A stretch of 34,262 nucleotides of DNA from Clostridia bacterium (GTDB lineage Bacteria; Bacillota; Clostridia; Oscillospirales; Acutalibacteraceae), in contig JAILDS010000168.1 of NCBI GenBank assembly GCA_024689165.1, positions 1-34,262 on the forward strand. Direction: 5' to 3'. The notes below the pieces were generated by a model. It saw nothing but the letters and a program-made list of their open reading frames with translations. It ran no database searches and was not told where the DNA came from. Each line of letters opens with the position of its first letter. The stretch's first letter is position 1. Below are positions 7,855 to 15,946 of the stretch, in pieces. The translations under genes and the position numbers were made by a program.

Positions 7855-8916
7855 TCAGCCGCAAAACGGTTTAACGGGATCGCCCCTGTCTACGACGATC
7901 TCGCAGCCGGCGCTGCTGATCCTATCGCCGAGGCATTCCAGGCATTGAGCGGACTCTTCGCCCGTACAGATCTTGTTGTCGTAAAGCTCGTACTTCTTCC
8001 TTACCGCGATCGGCGAGAGGTTCGGCATGACCACGTTCGCGCCGTGCTCTATCCCGAGCTCGCGTCCGCGGGGATGTATCGTGCCGAGCGCGGTGGTGGC
8101 GGGCAGCAGGACCGTCGGGCAGATCACCCTGATCACGGAAAGCAGAAAGCAGGTAAGCTCCGCCGATCCCGCGGGGAAACCGGCAAAGGGCGTGTCCCTG
8201 TGCGGGATGAAGGGACCTATGCCGCACATCTCGGGTCTGAAGTCCCCGATAAAGGCGAGATCCGAGGCAAGGCATTCCGGCGTCTGGTACGGCGAGCCGA
8301 CCATCATCCCCGCTCCTACGGCAAAGCCGATCTCACGCAGGTCCTTCAGGCAGCGCAGCCTGTTGTCAAATGACATCTCCGGCGGGTGGAGCCTCGCGTA
8401 GTGCGCGGCGTCGGCGGTCTCATGCCGCAGAAGGTACCTGTCCGCCCCGGCGGCTCTCAGGCGCTCGAAGCTTTCACGGGAGCGTTCGCCCAGCGACAGC
8501 GTAACGGCGCAGTCCGGGTGCCGGCGTTTTATCTCAGCGACGGCTCCGCAGACGAACCCGTCCGTCAGAGCAGGGTCTTCCCCGCCCTGCAGTACGAAGG
8601 TTCGAAAGCCCAGCCCGTAGCCCTCGTCCGCGCAGGCGATGATCTCCTCCGCGGACAGGCGGTACCTCTCGCAGTTTTTGTTGCTCCGCCGCAGCCCGCA
8701 GTACAGGCAGTCGTTGCGGCAGCTGCTGCTGATCTCTATGAGCCCGCGAATGAAGACGCGGGCGCCGTAGACCTCGTTCCTGAGCCTTACCGCCTCGCGC
8801 CGGAGAAGCTCGCCTATGCCGGGCGTCCTGCCGTCTATGAGCGGGGCATATTCCTCGCGTTCGAGCCTGCCGTCGGCTATGAGCTTTTCGGCGAGAGCTT
8901 CCGCGGACGCGCCCAC
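7855..8916 (-). CDS. hydE: [FeFe]-hydrogenase maturase HydE, radical SAM protein
   Basis: HydE is a radical SAM enzyme related to biotin synthase that acts on the iron-cysteine synthon on the way to the dithiomethylamine bridge of the H-cluster. The protein has 353 residues, with the cluster motif C66-RND-C70-LY-C73 followed by GLR. Downstream are LQGGEDP and LGTIHPRGRELGIEHGANVVMPNLSP-type segments typical of HydE. It starts with GTG 8916, 1 nt beyond the TGA of the upstream regulator, with AGGA about 7 nt before it, so translation is probably coupled. Confidence 0.94.
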   Translation of the reverse strand: MGASAEALAEKLIADGRLEREEYAPLIDGRTPGIGELLRREAVRLRNEVYGARVFIRGLIEISSSCRNDCLYCGLRRSNKNCERYRLSAEEIIACADEGYGLGFRTFVLQGGEDPALTDGFVCGAVAEIKRRHPDCAVTLSLGERSRESFERLRAAGADRYLLRHETADAAHYARLHPPEMSFDNRLRCLKDLREIGFAVGAGMMVGSPYQTPECLASDLAFIGDFRPEMCGIGPFIPHRDTPFAGFPAGSAELTCFLLSVIRVICPTVLLPATTALGTIHPRGRELGIEHGANVVMPNLSPIAVRKKYELYDNKICTGEESAQCLECLGDRISSAGCEIVVDRGDPVKPFCG

Positions 8917-8917
8917 G

Positions 8918-9169
8918 TCAGTCCTGCACGCAGGAATAGGCGGTTTTCGCGTTCACTCCGGCGAGAGCGCCGATCCTGCCGGCAAGGGCCGCGATGTCGT
9001 CCTGCGGCGCGTCTATAACGACGCTGATGATGTTCACGCCCCTCTGACGGTAAGGTATGCCCATCCTGCCGACGATATGATCGCCGTATTCGTGCAGCAG
9101 CGCGTTGAGGGCTTCGACGTCGCCGGTTTTCTCGACGATGATACTGATGACAGCGACTCTGTTTTCCAT
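8918..9169 (-). CDS. TM1266-type iron-only hydrogenase system regulator (ACT/NikR-C-like)
   Basis: This 83-residue protein has the beta-alpha-beta-beta-alpha-beta pattern of the small TM1266 family that accompanies hydE/hydG/hydF. Visible signatures are VAVISIIVEKTGDVEALN at the start, YGDHIVGRMGIPYRQRGVNIISVVID in the middle and GVNAKTAYS at the end. It has no DNA-binding domain of its own. The family is annotated as a putative regulator from genome context and an ACT-like ligand-binding fold; its ligand is not known to me. ATG 9169 follows GGAGGATCATT. It is the first gene of the operon, directly behind the structured leader. Confidence 0.88.
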   Translation of the reverse strand: MENRVAVISIIVEKTGDVEALNALLHEYGDHIVGRMGIPYRQRGVNIISVVIDAPQDDIAALAGRIGALAGVNAKTAYSCVQD

Positions 9170-9331
9170 AATGATCCTCCGAAATCAAAATACCGCGTCC
9201 CTGAGGACGCGGCTTGCATTCTGCGTTCCAAGCTCCCGGGCGCTGCGCTTTGTCCGATCGGTCGGCGCTGAGCCCATCCGGAGATCTTGACGCGGCCTTG
9301 CAATCAGCGGGCTTGCCGCTTCCTATCAGGT
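9170..9331 (-). promoter_or_regulatory. Structured leader RNA of the hyd operon, candidate attenuator or riboswitch
   Basis: The ~160-nt leader lies between the inferred start near 9332 and ATG 9169. A long hairpin is formed by plus-strand arms 9230-9248 and 9265-9288: a GGGC..GCGC stem with two mismatches, extended by AAG..CTCC with a 2-nt bulge. A smaller GC stem lies at 9307-9319. A terminator hairpin with T run lies at 9181-9212. A 13-14 nt near-identical direct repeat (9206-9218 and 9289-9302) duplicates the 5' arm of the terminator, so the terminator's 3' arm could pair with the upstream copy instead. I could not match the core to TPP, SAM, cobalamin, THF, c-di-GMP or Moco riboswitch consensuses from memory. 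Confidence 0.6.
9181..9212 (-). terminator. Leader terminator (attenuator) upstream of the hyd genes
   Basis: On the minus strand, the perfect 8-bp stem CCGCGTCC/GGACGCGG (9205-9212 with 9193-9200) has the tetraloop TCAG. It is followed by TATTTTGATTT, and then at once by the GGAGG of the first gene. A terminator in this position, before the first gene, implies conditional read-through. Confidence 0.75.
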
Positions 9332-9338
9332 CTTTTTC

Positions 9339-9367
9339 AGTCTAACATATTGTTTAATTTTTGTCAA
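9339..9367 (-). promoter_or_regulatory. Promoter of the hyd operon
   Basis: On the minus strand, TTGACA (9362-9367), a 17-bp spacer and an extended -10 TGT-TAGACT (box at 9339-9344) give a start near 9332. It lies downstream of the terminator of the giant secreted protein gene. Confidence 0.75.
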
Positions 9368-9393
9368 GTCGATTTTATTTCGTTCCGCTGTCG

Positions 9394-9436
9394 CGAAAAC
9401 AGACCGTCCCGTACGCCTTGGAGGCGTACGGGACGG
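9394..9436 (-). terminator. Terminator of the giant secreted protein gene
   Basis: A perfect 14-bp stem CCGTCCCGTACGCC/GGCGTACGGGACGG (9404-9417 with 9423-9436) has a 5-nt loop. On the minus strand it is followed by TCTGTTTTCG. It lies about 40 bp past the stop at 9477. Confidence 0.8.
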
Positions 9437-9476
9437 GATCAATGTTCACACGTTGCCTTACGAGGCCGTCGGGGTT

Positions 9477-12400
9477 TTATTTCCCGAATATCGAGGCTAT
9501 GAAGGCAAAGAGGCGTTTGAAGAACGCGAGCAGCGACTGGAAGAGGTTGAAGCCCTGGCTCACTGCGCCGCCGATCTCGGAACCGGTGCCGTACATACTC
9601 AGCTGGTTGAGCATGTTGTTGAACGTCGTCATATCGCCGCTGGTGATACCCGCCGCGAGCGCGGTGAAGAGATCCTGCAGGGCGAAATCGACGTTGTTGA
9701 ACTTCATGGCAAGGTTGTTGGTGGTGGGCATGATCTTGCGCATGATCTCGACGATATACTTCATCACGTAGTCGGGCACCATGTGCTCCTGGGCGAAGGC
9801 CTGGATCGTGTAGACCACGACCCTGAGCGTATCGTCGTCGAAGCCGTCAAGGTGGCGGAGCTGGGTGAGGAAGTCGCAGAGGTTGTCCGCGTTTTTAGTC
9901 ATGAACAGGACCTGCGTGACAAGTCTGAACGCCGCGGTGAAGAGGTCGGCGCCGCCGCCGGACTCAACGATGACCATATCCGTCCTGTTGTTCTGAGGCA
10001 CGGAGGTCTTCAGTCTGAGTGTGCCCGCGCAAAGGGTGGTAAGGTCGATGTACGGCAGCGCGAGATTGAGCTGTGCGCCGGTCTCGGAATCGGTGTAGAC
10101 GGTTATGGAGCCGCCGATATTGGACTCGAGCAGGGAGTTGAGGAGGTTGTTGACGTCGATGTCCAGCGGGACGGCAAGGTTCAGGTCCATGCCGCCGATG
10201 TTCAGGTTGGCGAGCAGCCCGTTGATAAGGTCGTAGGCGTTGAAGATGGGCTTGACCGCGTCGAGCAGGACGTAAGCCGGATGTACAAGGTCGTTTATGA
10301 CCGTATTCAGACCGCCGATGGTAATGAAGAACATCAGGTTCGGGATCCTCGACAGCAGCTCCTCGATCGGGTTGTCGATAAGCTCCTCTGCAAGCTGGAT
10401 CAGCGGGTCGATGAAGTAGTAGATGGAGTTTCTGTTGCCCCTCATCACGTTGGCGTTGGAGCTGTCGGTGATGAGCTCGCCGCCGGAATACTTCAGGGCG
10501 GTGGTGTTGGCGTAGACCTCGGTATAGCTGGCAGCCGGCGCGTCAAGAGCGTCCCAGAGCGGAGCGAGAGAGTAGTAGTAGCCGGCGTAGGAGGCTATAT
10601 TGATAAGTTTGTAGATGGACAGGTCTCTGTCGTAGAACAGGAAGTCGAACACGACGGACAGCGGCGAAAGAACGGCGCAGAGGATGCTCTCGAAGATCTC
10701 AAGGTTGTACTTGAAGACGATCGTCGAAAGGTCGGCGTTCTTGTCGAAGCCTTCCTCGACGCTGATGACCCTGCCGTTGTATTTAGCGTGGAAGGGGTTG
10801 TCGATGTCGGTAACGGCGCCGGACTCATCCTTGATCACTTTGATGAAGCCCATCGAGACGTAGTCGATGCCGTTGGTCTCGCAGTAGTCCTGCGTAGCCT
10901 GCTGCCAGGTGGCTATCGAATGCTCATAGATGGTCTCGGTGATCGGGGTCATGCCGTCAGGACCGTACTGGATGTTGCCCTCATCGTCATAGATGTAGCG
11001 GGTCTTTTCCTCCATGATGTGGTTGCCGTCGGCGTCGTAGATATACTCGCCGTCGGAATTGGTGGCGTAGACCATCACCGGAATGGGTATCTTGTTGCCG
11101 TCGCCGTCGAGAACATACGTGCCGTCGGCGTTGGTCCGGTACTCGACCGGGTAGAACACGTCGCCCCAGGAGGAAACGCCCGTGGAGGACAGGTATTTAT
11201 AGAAATCGGAGGCCTGGACGAGGCTCTGCGACACGCCCCACTTCGTGCCCATGCGCTGGTTGACCTGGGCGACGAACTGCTGCGCCGCGTAGGCGGTGGA
11301 CATGTCGGAGTAGAGCACGTTGCGAACGATGTTGTCAAGGTCGAACATCTCGCTCGTAAGCTTATAGACGTTGCCCAGAGCCAGCGACAGCAGGAGCCCG
11401 GCGTAGGTGTCGTTGACGTACTGGTTGGCGAGGTTGCAGAGCAGGCCGTTTATGCCGCCCTCAAGGCCCTTGACCTTGATCATATCGAGCACGTTGTCAA
11501 TGAGCTGGCCGACGTTCTCAACAAGATATTTCGCGTCCTTGCGGGTCCAGACGGAGGAGTACTCGACCGCGTTGCCGAAGGTCTTGTCCGGGTTGATGGT
11601 GTCGGACAGGAGTATCTCATCGTAGTAATTGACTCTGTCGAGCGGGTATGTATACGCAGTCCCGGCGCCGAGACTGCCGTGCTCGTTGGTCGAGAAGATC
11701 ATCAACAGCGCGCAGATGGCGTCGTCTGCGTGGTAGTTGATATTGTATACGAAATCGCCGATGGTGTAGCCCGAGAACAGGACCTTCTGCGGGTCGAGCC
11801 CGAAGCACTGGAGCAGGCCGTACTTCATGTAGGCGTTCTCGATATCCGCACGCTCGCCGCAGGACGTCGTCGTTGTCGGCAGATAGCTGTTGTCGGGCGA
11901 CAGATACCTGTACTGCAGGGCGCCGAACAGGAACCGGAGCACGTACAGCAGCACCATACCCTGCTGCGTCGCGCTGACCGAAAGCGTTCCGAAAAACTCG
12001 CTGGACGAGGTGTACGGCGTGCCCATTTCGATGAGCTTCCTGTCCTGGAGATGAGGCAGCTTGTACGTGACCTTTGTCGTGTCGTAGACGACGTACTCAA
12101 ATGTGCATTCCGCGCTTCTGCCCAGGTGCGCCTGAGTGTTGGCGTTGAATTCATCGCTGTCGGGGCTGACCGCCACCCACACGTTGTCCCTCAGCTTGTT
12201 CGGGTACGCGGTCGGATTTGCCTCATAGGCGTCGGAGCCGCCGAGGACGACCACCGAGTTGTCGGAATTGCCGTAGGCCACGACCTTCTTGGTGTTGTTG
12301 CTTACCTCCTCGACGCCGGTGTCGTAGGTCATCTTGACGAACCTGGTGAGTATGTCGTCGACGGAGTCGAAGCTCATCTTCAGCAGGCTGCTCAGGCGCA

Positions 12401-15140
12401 GGCCGTCGCCCGACCAGGGGCCGAGGGCGCCGAAGCCGATCTCGAGCTGGATATCGTAAAGTATCTCGTTGACATTGTAGGTGGCGTAATTGCCGTTGAC
12501 CTTGACGTTCTTGCCGACAAGATATGCAAGGTTGGGCAGGAGCTTGCAGATAGAGCCCAGCGGGTCCTCGAGCACGGTGTATTCGAGCCATGAGATGATG
12601 GGCCCGAGCACGTCGTTGATGATGGACGTCCTGGCGTTGACGGCGCGGTTGCCGTTGTTGTATCTGCTGTCGCCTTCATAATTGCCGCTGCTGTTGATGG
12701 AGCCCCACCTGAGGTATGCGTGCTCGATATACATCTGGTAGCTCAGATACCTGCCGCCCTGGGAGGTGTGCCACCATGAAAGATCTATCGGCGTATCGCC
12801 CGTAAGGTCGTCCTGCTCTTCGTTGCCGGTACGCGCTCTGTAGGGTCTCGCATTGTAGTTCGAGTATTCGGTAAGGCCGAGTGTCTTGAACAGCGGGATG
12901 ATTATCTTCTTGTAGCCCTCGAGCTCGTCAAGGAAGAGGTGCGCTGCGAGAGAGCCTACGCCAATGCTTATGGTATTGAGGTCCTGCGTTGTGAACGCGA
13001 CCGCGAGCACGGTGCGCAGACCGAAGAGCATTATCGAAAGAGCGTTCTGGAAATCCTCGGCGGTGCCGTCGAGATACCAGTCCATAAGATCCCAGTCGAC
13101 GTTGTCCCAGCTGTCGCCGGCGGCGTAGAGTACGTCGTGGACCTGCTGGAACTTGGCGGGTACGGACGAACCGAGATCGCCCGAGCCGTCGGGAGCTATA
13201 ACGTGCTCGGCAAGGAGCCTGGGCCTGAAGTAGACGTGGTTGTCGTTGATGACGTTGTTGATAAGATTGTTCGCGATCCCGGAAAGCGCGCTCGCCTTGT
13301 CCTCGACGAAGTTGGGTATGGTCTCCTCGAACAGATTGGCGATCATCGGGTAGAGAAGCTCCATGAGCTTGTTGACTATGCCGCCGGTATAGAGCTTGCT
13401 CTTGAGTAAGAGCTGCACGAGCTCCTTCGGGGTCTTGTAGCCCTGGCCGTAGACGTTCGAGTGCAGGAACATAGCGCTCGTCGTGGGAAGGAACTCGCGG
13501 ATGGTCGCGCCGAGCTCCTCGTTTTCCATCAGGGCGTCGAAGCGTTCGATGAAATCGGCTATGCGCACGTCGTTCACGGTATAGCCGCCGTCCGTCTCAT
13601 TGGCGCGGACGATCCTTGTGGGATAGGTCGAGTTCGGCTGCGCCAGCTGCGCCATGTTCGCAAGCGAACCCATGCGCAGCGGTCCGAAAACGGCGTTGAG
13701 CACGTCGGCGTGATAGCCGGTGTTGTAGTTGGTCAGAGCGTAGTAGCGGCTCGTGAAGGTCGTGGCGGCGGAGTCGTGGGCAAGCTCGTAGTTGTTCGAC
13801 TGCTTCCATGAATCGATAAGGCTCCAGAAGCTCTGGTTGTCCTCGGCGTATTCGGTGGAGCAGAGCTTGAGGAAGTTGTAGCTCGCCGCAGCGGCGTCGG
13901 TGTCCGTGGTGACGGACAGGCCTGCGGCCCTGCCGCCGTGGGCGTTGAAATCCGCGTTATTTACGAAATAGGAATAGTTGCTCTCCTCGCTGATGGCGTC
14001 TGCGTACTCGGGCAGGTACGCAACGGCCTCGGAGGCGAGGGTAGCGATCGAGTTGTCCGCGTCGAACGAGAACTGGGCCTTGGTGCCGGTCTCGGTGTCG
14101 AAGGTCCTGTCGTACCGTATGCCGTAGACCGCCGTTATCGTGTCGAAGCCGCCGTTCCAGTCGTCGTTGAGACCGTAGACGGGATCGTCGTCCTCGTCGA
14201 GGGCGGAGTTGACCGTTTCATGGTAGGCGAGGATCGCGGAATCAAGGTCGGTGGTGTCGACAAAGTAGAATCTGTGGAACCAGTTGCCGGAGTTGATCAG
14301 CGTGGCGTTGCCCAGGAAGTACTGGATGATTGTCGCGTAGCTGAAGAAGCTCTTCGCGTCCTCATGATGGAACGGAAGGCGCTCGTCGGTAAGGATGACG
14401 GACGGGATCCTGTAGTTGTTCTCCTCAGAGGGCATGTTGCGTTCCGTGAGCGCAACGACGTCGGAAGTGTACGACCCATCGAGGATGTCGGCGAGAAGCT
14501 GATTGTACCTCAGAAGGTCGGCGTAGGAATAGTCGGCGCTGTGGTTCTCGACGTCCTGCTCCGTGCCGAAGGACACGAGCTTGCCGTAGTTGTCGACAAA
14601 GCCGTACTCGTTCTCACTTTCGTCATAGAAGACCTTGTAGGGCACGTTATAAGTCTCGCCGCCGACGAAGACTCTGTTGACGTCCATCCCGCTGAAGCGG
14701 GTGTCGAGCTGCGAGACGACCTCCTTGTAAAGCAGGTCGGGAGAGTACAGCCCGGTGCCGTATTCGGTCGAACGGATAGCTTCAAATATGGTATAAAATC
14801 TGTTCGCCGCTTTCAGGATGGAGTTGTTCGTGTCGTCCGTCGCCTTTACGGTGTGGACGTAAACGAAAGAGTGCGCCGTGGACGAAAAGCCCTCGGTCTC
14901 ATACTCTTCGACGCTGCCGTCGTCGTTGAGCACGCTCTCCGTCGAGCTGCTCGCTTTCTCGTTTTTGATCTGATAGTGGTCGAGCGTGCGGACCCACTCA
15001 ACCTTGAGGAAGTTCGCGAGCTCGTCGTACTGGCTGTTCAGGTCCGCGTCCGCCGCGAAAGCGTATACGCCCGCGGAGACGGGCATAACGAGGATGAGCG
15101 CGGCGAGGAAGACGCTGAGCAGTTTTTTCATGGTCTTCAT
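9477..15140 (-). CDS. Giant secreted protein of unknown function (1887 residues) with amphipathic C-terminus
   Basis: I placed the start at ATG 15140, where AAAAGGAGA lies about 5 nt upstream and MKTMKKLLSVFLAALILVMPVSAGVYAFAA gives a clear Sec signal peptide. The reading frame opens 35 codons earlier without these signs. The protein is rich in Asn, Asp, Tyr and Leu. It has many amphipathic helices of the form LIDNVLDMI, LINNVIND and LLNSLLESNIGG, and no recognisable enzyme domain. Around residues 1335-1395 there are three short YD-type repeats (TYVLDGDGNK, EYIYDADGNH, RYIYDDEGN). It ends in LFQSLLAFFKRLFAFIASIFGK, a hydrophobic and basic helix that recurs in neighbouring proteins. There is no dockerin, LPXTG or SLH motif. 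It has its own promoter and terminator. A surface or membrane-associated role is inference. Confidence 0.75.
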   Translation of the reverse strand: MKTMKKLLSVFLAALILVMPVSAGVYAFAADADLNSQYDELANFLKVEWVRTLDHYQIKNEKASSSTESVLNDDGSVEEYETEGFSSTAHSFVYVHTVKATDDTNNSILKAANRFYTIFEAIRSTEYGTGLYSPDLLYKEVVSQLDTRFSGMDVNRVFVGGETYNVPYKVFYDESENEYGFVDNYGKLVSFGTEQDVENHSADYSYADLLRYNQLLADILDGSYTSDVVALTERNMPSEENNYRIPSVILTDERLPFHHEDAKSFFSYATIIQYFLGNATLINSGNWFHRFYFVDTTDLDSAILAYHETVNSALDEDDDPVYGLNDDWNGGFDTITAVYGIRYDRTFDTETGTKAQFSFDADNSIATLASEAVAYLPEYADAISEESNYSYFVNNADFNAHGGRAAGLSVTTDTDAAAASYNFLKLCSTEYAEDNQSFWSLIDSWKQSNNYELAHDSAATTFTSRYYALTNYNTGYHADVLNAVFGPLRMGSLANMAQLAQPNSTYPTRIVRANETDGGYTVNDVRIADFIERFDALMENEELGATIREFLPTTSAMFLHSNVYGQGYKTPKELVQLLLKSKLYTGGIVNKLMELLYPMIANLFEETIPNFVEDKASALSGIANNLINNVINDNHVYFRPRLLAEHVIAPDGSGDLGSSVPAKFQQVHDVLYAAGDSWDNVDWDLMDWYLDGTAEDFQNALSIMLFGLRTVLAVAFTTQDLNTISIGVGSLAAHLFLDELEGYKKIIIPLFKTLGLTEYSNYNARPYRARTGNEEQDDLTGDTPIDLSWWHTSQGGRYLSYQMYIEHAYLRWGSINSSGNYEGDSRYNNGNRAVNARTSIINDVLGPIISWLEYTVLEDPLGSICKLLPNLAYLVGKNVKVNGNYATYNVNEILYDIQLEIGFGALGPWSGDGLRLSSLLKMSFDSVDDILTRFVKMTYDTGVEEVSNNTKKVVAYGNSDNSVVVLGGSDAYEANPTAYPNKLRDNVWVAVSPDSDEFNANTQAHLGRSAECTFEYVVYDTTKVTYKLPHLQDRKLIEMGTPYTSSSEFFGTLSVSATQQGMVLLYVLRFLFGALQYRYLSPDNSYLPTTTTSCGERADIENAYMKYGLLQCFGLDPQKVLFSGYTIGDFVYNINYHADDAICALLMIFSTNEHGSLGAGTAYTYPLDRVNYYDEILLSDTINPDKTFGNAVEYSSVWTRKDAKYLVENVGQLIDNVLDMIKVKGLEGGINGLLCNLANQYVNDTYAGLLLSLALGNVYKLTSEMFDLDNIVRNVLYSDMSTAYAAQQFVAQVNQRMGTKWGVSQSLVQASDFYKYLSSTGVSSWGDVFYPVEYRTNADGTYVLDGDGNKIPIPVMVYATNSDGEYIYDADGNHIMEEKTRYIYDDEGNIQYGPDGMTPITETIYEHSIATWQQATQDYCETNGIDYVSMGFIKVIKDESGAVTDIDNPFHAKYNGRVISVEEGFDKNADLSTIVFKYNLEIFESILCAVLSPLSVVFDFLFYDRDLSIYKLINIASYAGYYYSLAPLWDALDAPAASYTEVYANTTALKYSGGELITDSSNANVMRGNRNSIYYFIDPLIQLAEELIDNPIEELLSRIPNLMFFITIGGLNTVINDLVHPAYVLLDAVKPIFNAYDLINGLLANLNIGGMDLNLAVPLDIDVNNLLNSLLESNIGGSITVYTDSETGAQLNLALPYIDLTTLCAGTLRLKTSVPQNNRTDMVIVESGGGADLFTAAFRLVTQVLFMTKNADNLCDFLTQLRHLDGFDDDTLRVVVYTIQAFAQEHMVPDYVMKYIVEIMRKIMPTTNNLAMKFNNVDFALQDLFTALAAGITSGDMTTFNNMLNQLSMYGTGSEIGGAVSQGFNLFQSLLAFFKRLFAFIASIFGK

Positions 15141-15259
15141 GGTTGTCTCCTTTTCCGTATATGGTCGGTATGATTGTACTGTTTCTCTCCCGGGGCGGCC
15201 CGGCGTCGGAGCAGGCTCCGCGCGCGGACGCATTTCGGGCGACACTTTTATACAGTGCC

Positions 15260-15288
15260 ATTATAACCGACGTTTTGCACGTTTTCAA
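15260..15288 (-). promoter_or_regulatory. Promoter of the giant secreted protein gene
   Basis: On the minus strand, TTGAAA (15283-15288), a 17-bp spacer and a perfect TATAAT (15260-15265) leave a leader of about 113 nt before ATG 15140. The leader has GC-rich inverted stretches but no element I recognise. Confidence 0.75.
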
Positions 15289-15350
15289 GCCATTAAAATA
15301 AAGATTTGATTAAAATCGCCGTTTAAATCGTCTAAGAAGTCCGCGCCTTA

Positions 15351-15378
15351 TTGACAAAACGCATTTCTTCGCTATAAT
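15351..15378 (+). promoter_or_regulatory. Consensus promoter upstream of the inserted element and the 52-residue ORF
   Basis: TTGACA (15351-15356), a 16-bp spacer and TATAAT (15373-15378) form a consensus-quality promoter. The left end of the inverted-repeat element begins 2 bp after TATAAT, so transcription would start inside the element. Confidence 0.75.
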
Positions 15379-15380
15379 AA

Positions 15381-15655
15381 GGCATACGAGAATCGAACCA
15401 AAACGCTTTACAGAGGTCTTTTTTGGTGATTTTCGCCGATTCTTCCTTGCTTGCCGACAGGCAAGCGGCGTCCTCATCAACAAAAATCCCTCAAAAAATC
15501 CTCACTGTAAAGTGCGAAGCAGTTTTTGCGGACAGAATTTTTGTTCAGGCGAGGAACGTCGCGCGGTTAATCCTTGCCGGATTAACAAGCGATTTGACAA
15601 AGCATGGGCGAAAATTCAGCCGCAAAAACCGATTTGGGTCCGACTCTCGTATGCC
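15381..15655. mobile_element. MITE-like 275-bp element with terminal inverted repeats
   Basis: The termini 15381-15403 and 15633-15655 are 23-nt inverted repeats with 4 mismatches (outer ends GGCATACGAG and CTCGTATGCC). A TAA flanks each side (15378-15380, 15656-15658), which could be a 3-bp target duplication. There is no transposase ORF. Nested inverted repeats are TGATTTTCGCC (15427-15437) with 15607-15618, AACAAAAAT (15479-15487) with 15537-15545, and hairpins GCTTGCC-GACA-GGCAAGC (15449-15466) and GTTAATCC-TTGCC-GGATTAAC (15566-15586). As RNA it would be a multi-branched structure. The terminal sequence resembles a tRNA T-arm but no tRNA folds here. Removing the element plus one TAA joins the promoter to the next ORF with a short, normal leader. 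Confidence 0.7.
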
Positions 15656-15689
15656 TAAGCCATAAATCAACCCGCAAGGAGTGAAAAAC

Positions 15690-15848
15690 ATGCTTCTCAG
15701 GACCAATGAGGGACTCGACCGCGACGGCGACGGCTTTGTTGTACCGCTTCCCGTACAGGCCATCGTCCTGTTCGTTCAGATCATCGTCGCCTATCTCGGC
15801 AAGATATGGAAATATCTCTTCCCCGAGGACGAAACCGCAGCCGAGTAA
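15690..15848 (+). CDS. 52-residue small protein with EF-hand-like loop and amphipathic helix
   Basis: ATG 15690 follows AAGGAG by about 8 nt. The peptide begins MLLRTNEGLDRDGDGFVVPL, which includes a DRDGDG loop like those in dockerins and EF-hands. It continues as one hydrophobic/aromatic helix (IVLFVQIIVAYLGKIWKYLF) and ends with acidic PEDETAAE. It has no cleavable signal. The helix resembles the amphipathic tails of the neighbouring secreted proteins, so it could be a membrane-active peptide or the remnant C-terminus of a larger gene. It is followed by a hairpin at 15881-15902. Coding is supported by the ribosome site, the strong promoter and composition only. Confidence 0.55.
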   Translation: MLLRTNEGLDRDGDGFVVPLPVQAIVLFVQIIVAYLGKIWKYLFPEDETAAE

Positions 15849-15880
15849 TGCTCGTTTCGTAAAAACCGCATACGTTTTCA

Positions 15881-15902
15881 CGGACGCTTCGCAAAGCGTC
15901 CG
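15881..15902 (+). terminator. Probable weak terminator after the small ORF
   Basis: A perfect 9-bp stem CGGACGCTT/AAGCGTCCG (15881-15889 with 15894-15902) has the loop CGCA. It is followed by GTTTGGTGTGTTT, a poor T tract. It separates the small ORF from uxaB, and some read-through is likely. Confidence 0.5.
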
Positions 15903-15946
15903 GTTTGGTGTGTTTGCCGGATAATCGAAAGCAGGTATCATAAGCT

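Noticed and set aside
7838..7864. Nine-codon N-terminal extension of HydG starting at 7864
   Set aside because: It would overlap the hydE stop and lacks a ribosome site, while ATG 7837 has AAAGGA at ideal spacing.
9170..9331. c-di-GMP-I riboswitch or small SRP RNA in the hyd leader
   Set aside because: A few short motifs look similar (GGACAAAGCGC), but the paired tetraloop-receptor layout of GEMM-I and the SRP GGAAG-type tip are not present in order.
9453..12593. 1046-codon open frame on the plus strand
   Set aside because: It lies wholly antisense to the giant secreted protein, has a Val/Asp/Glu/Gly-rich composition typical of antisense frames at high GC3, and no ribosome site. The minus frame has a signal peptide, promoter and terminator.
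15381..15400. Possible tRNA 3' end, or attachment site at a tRNA
   Set aside because: The bases before the T-loop-like sequence do not form a T-stem on either copy, and no acceptor 5' strand, D-arm or anticodon arm is nearby.
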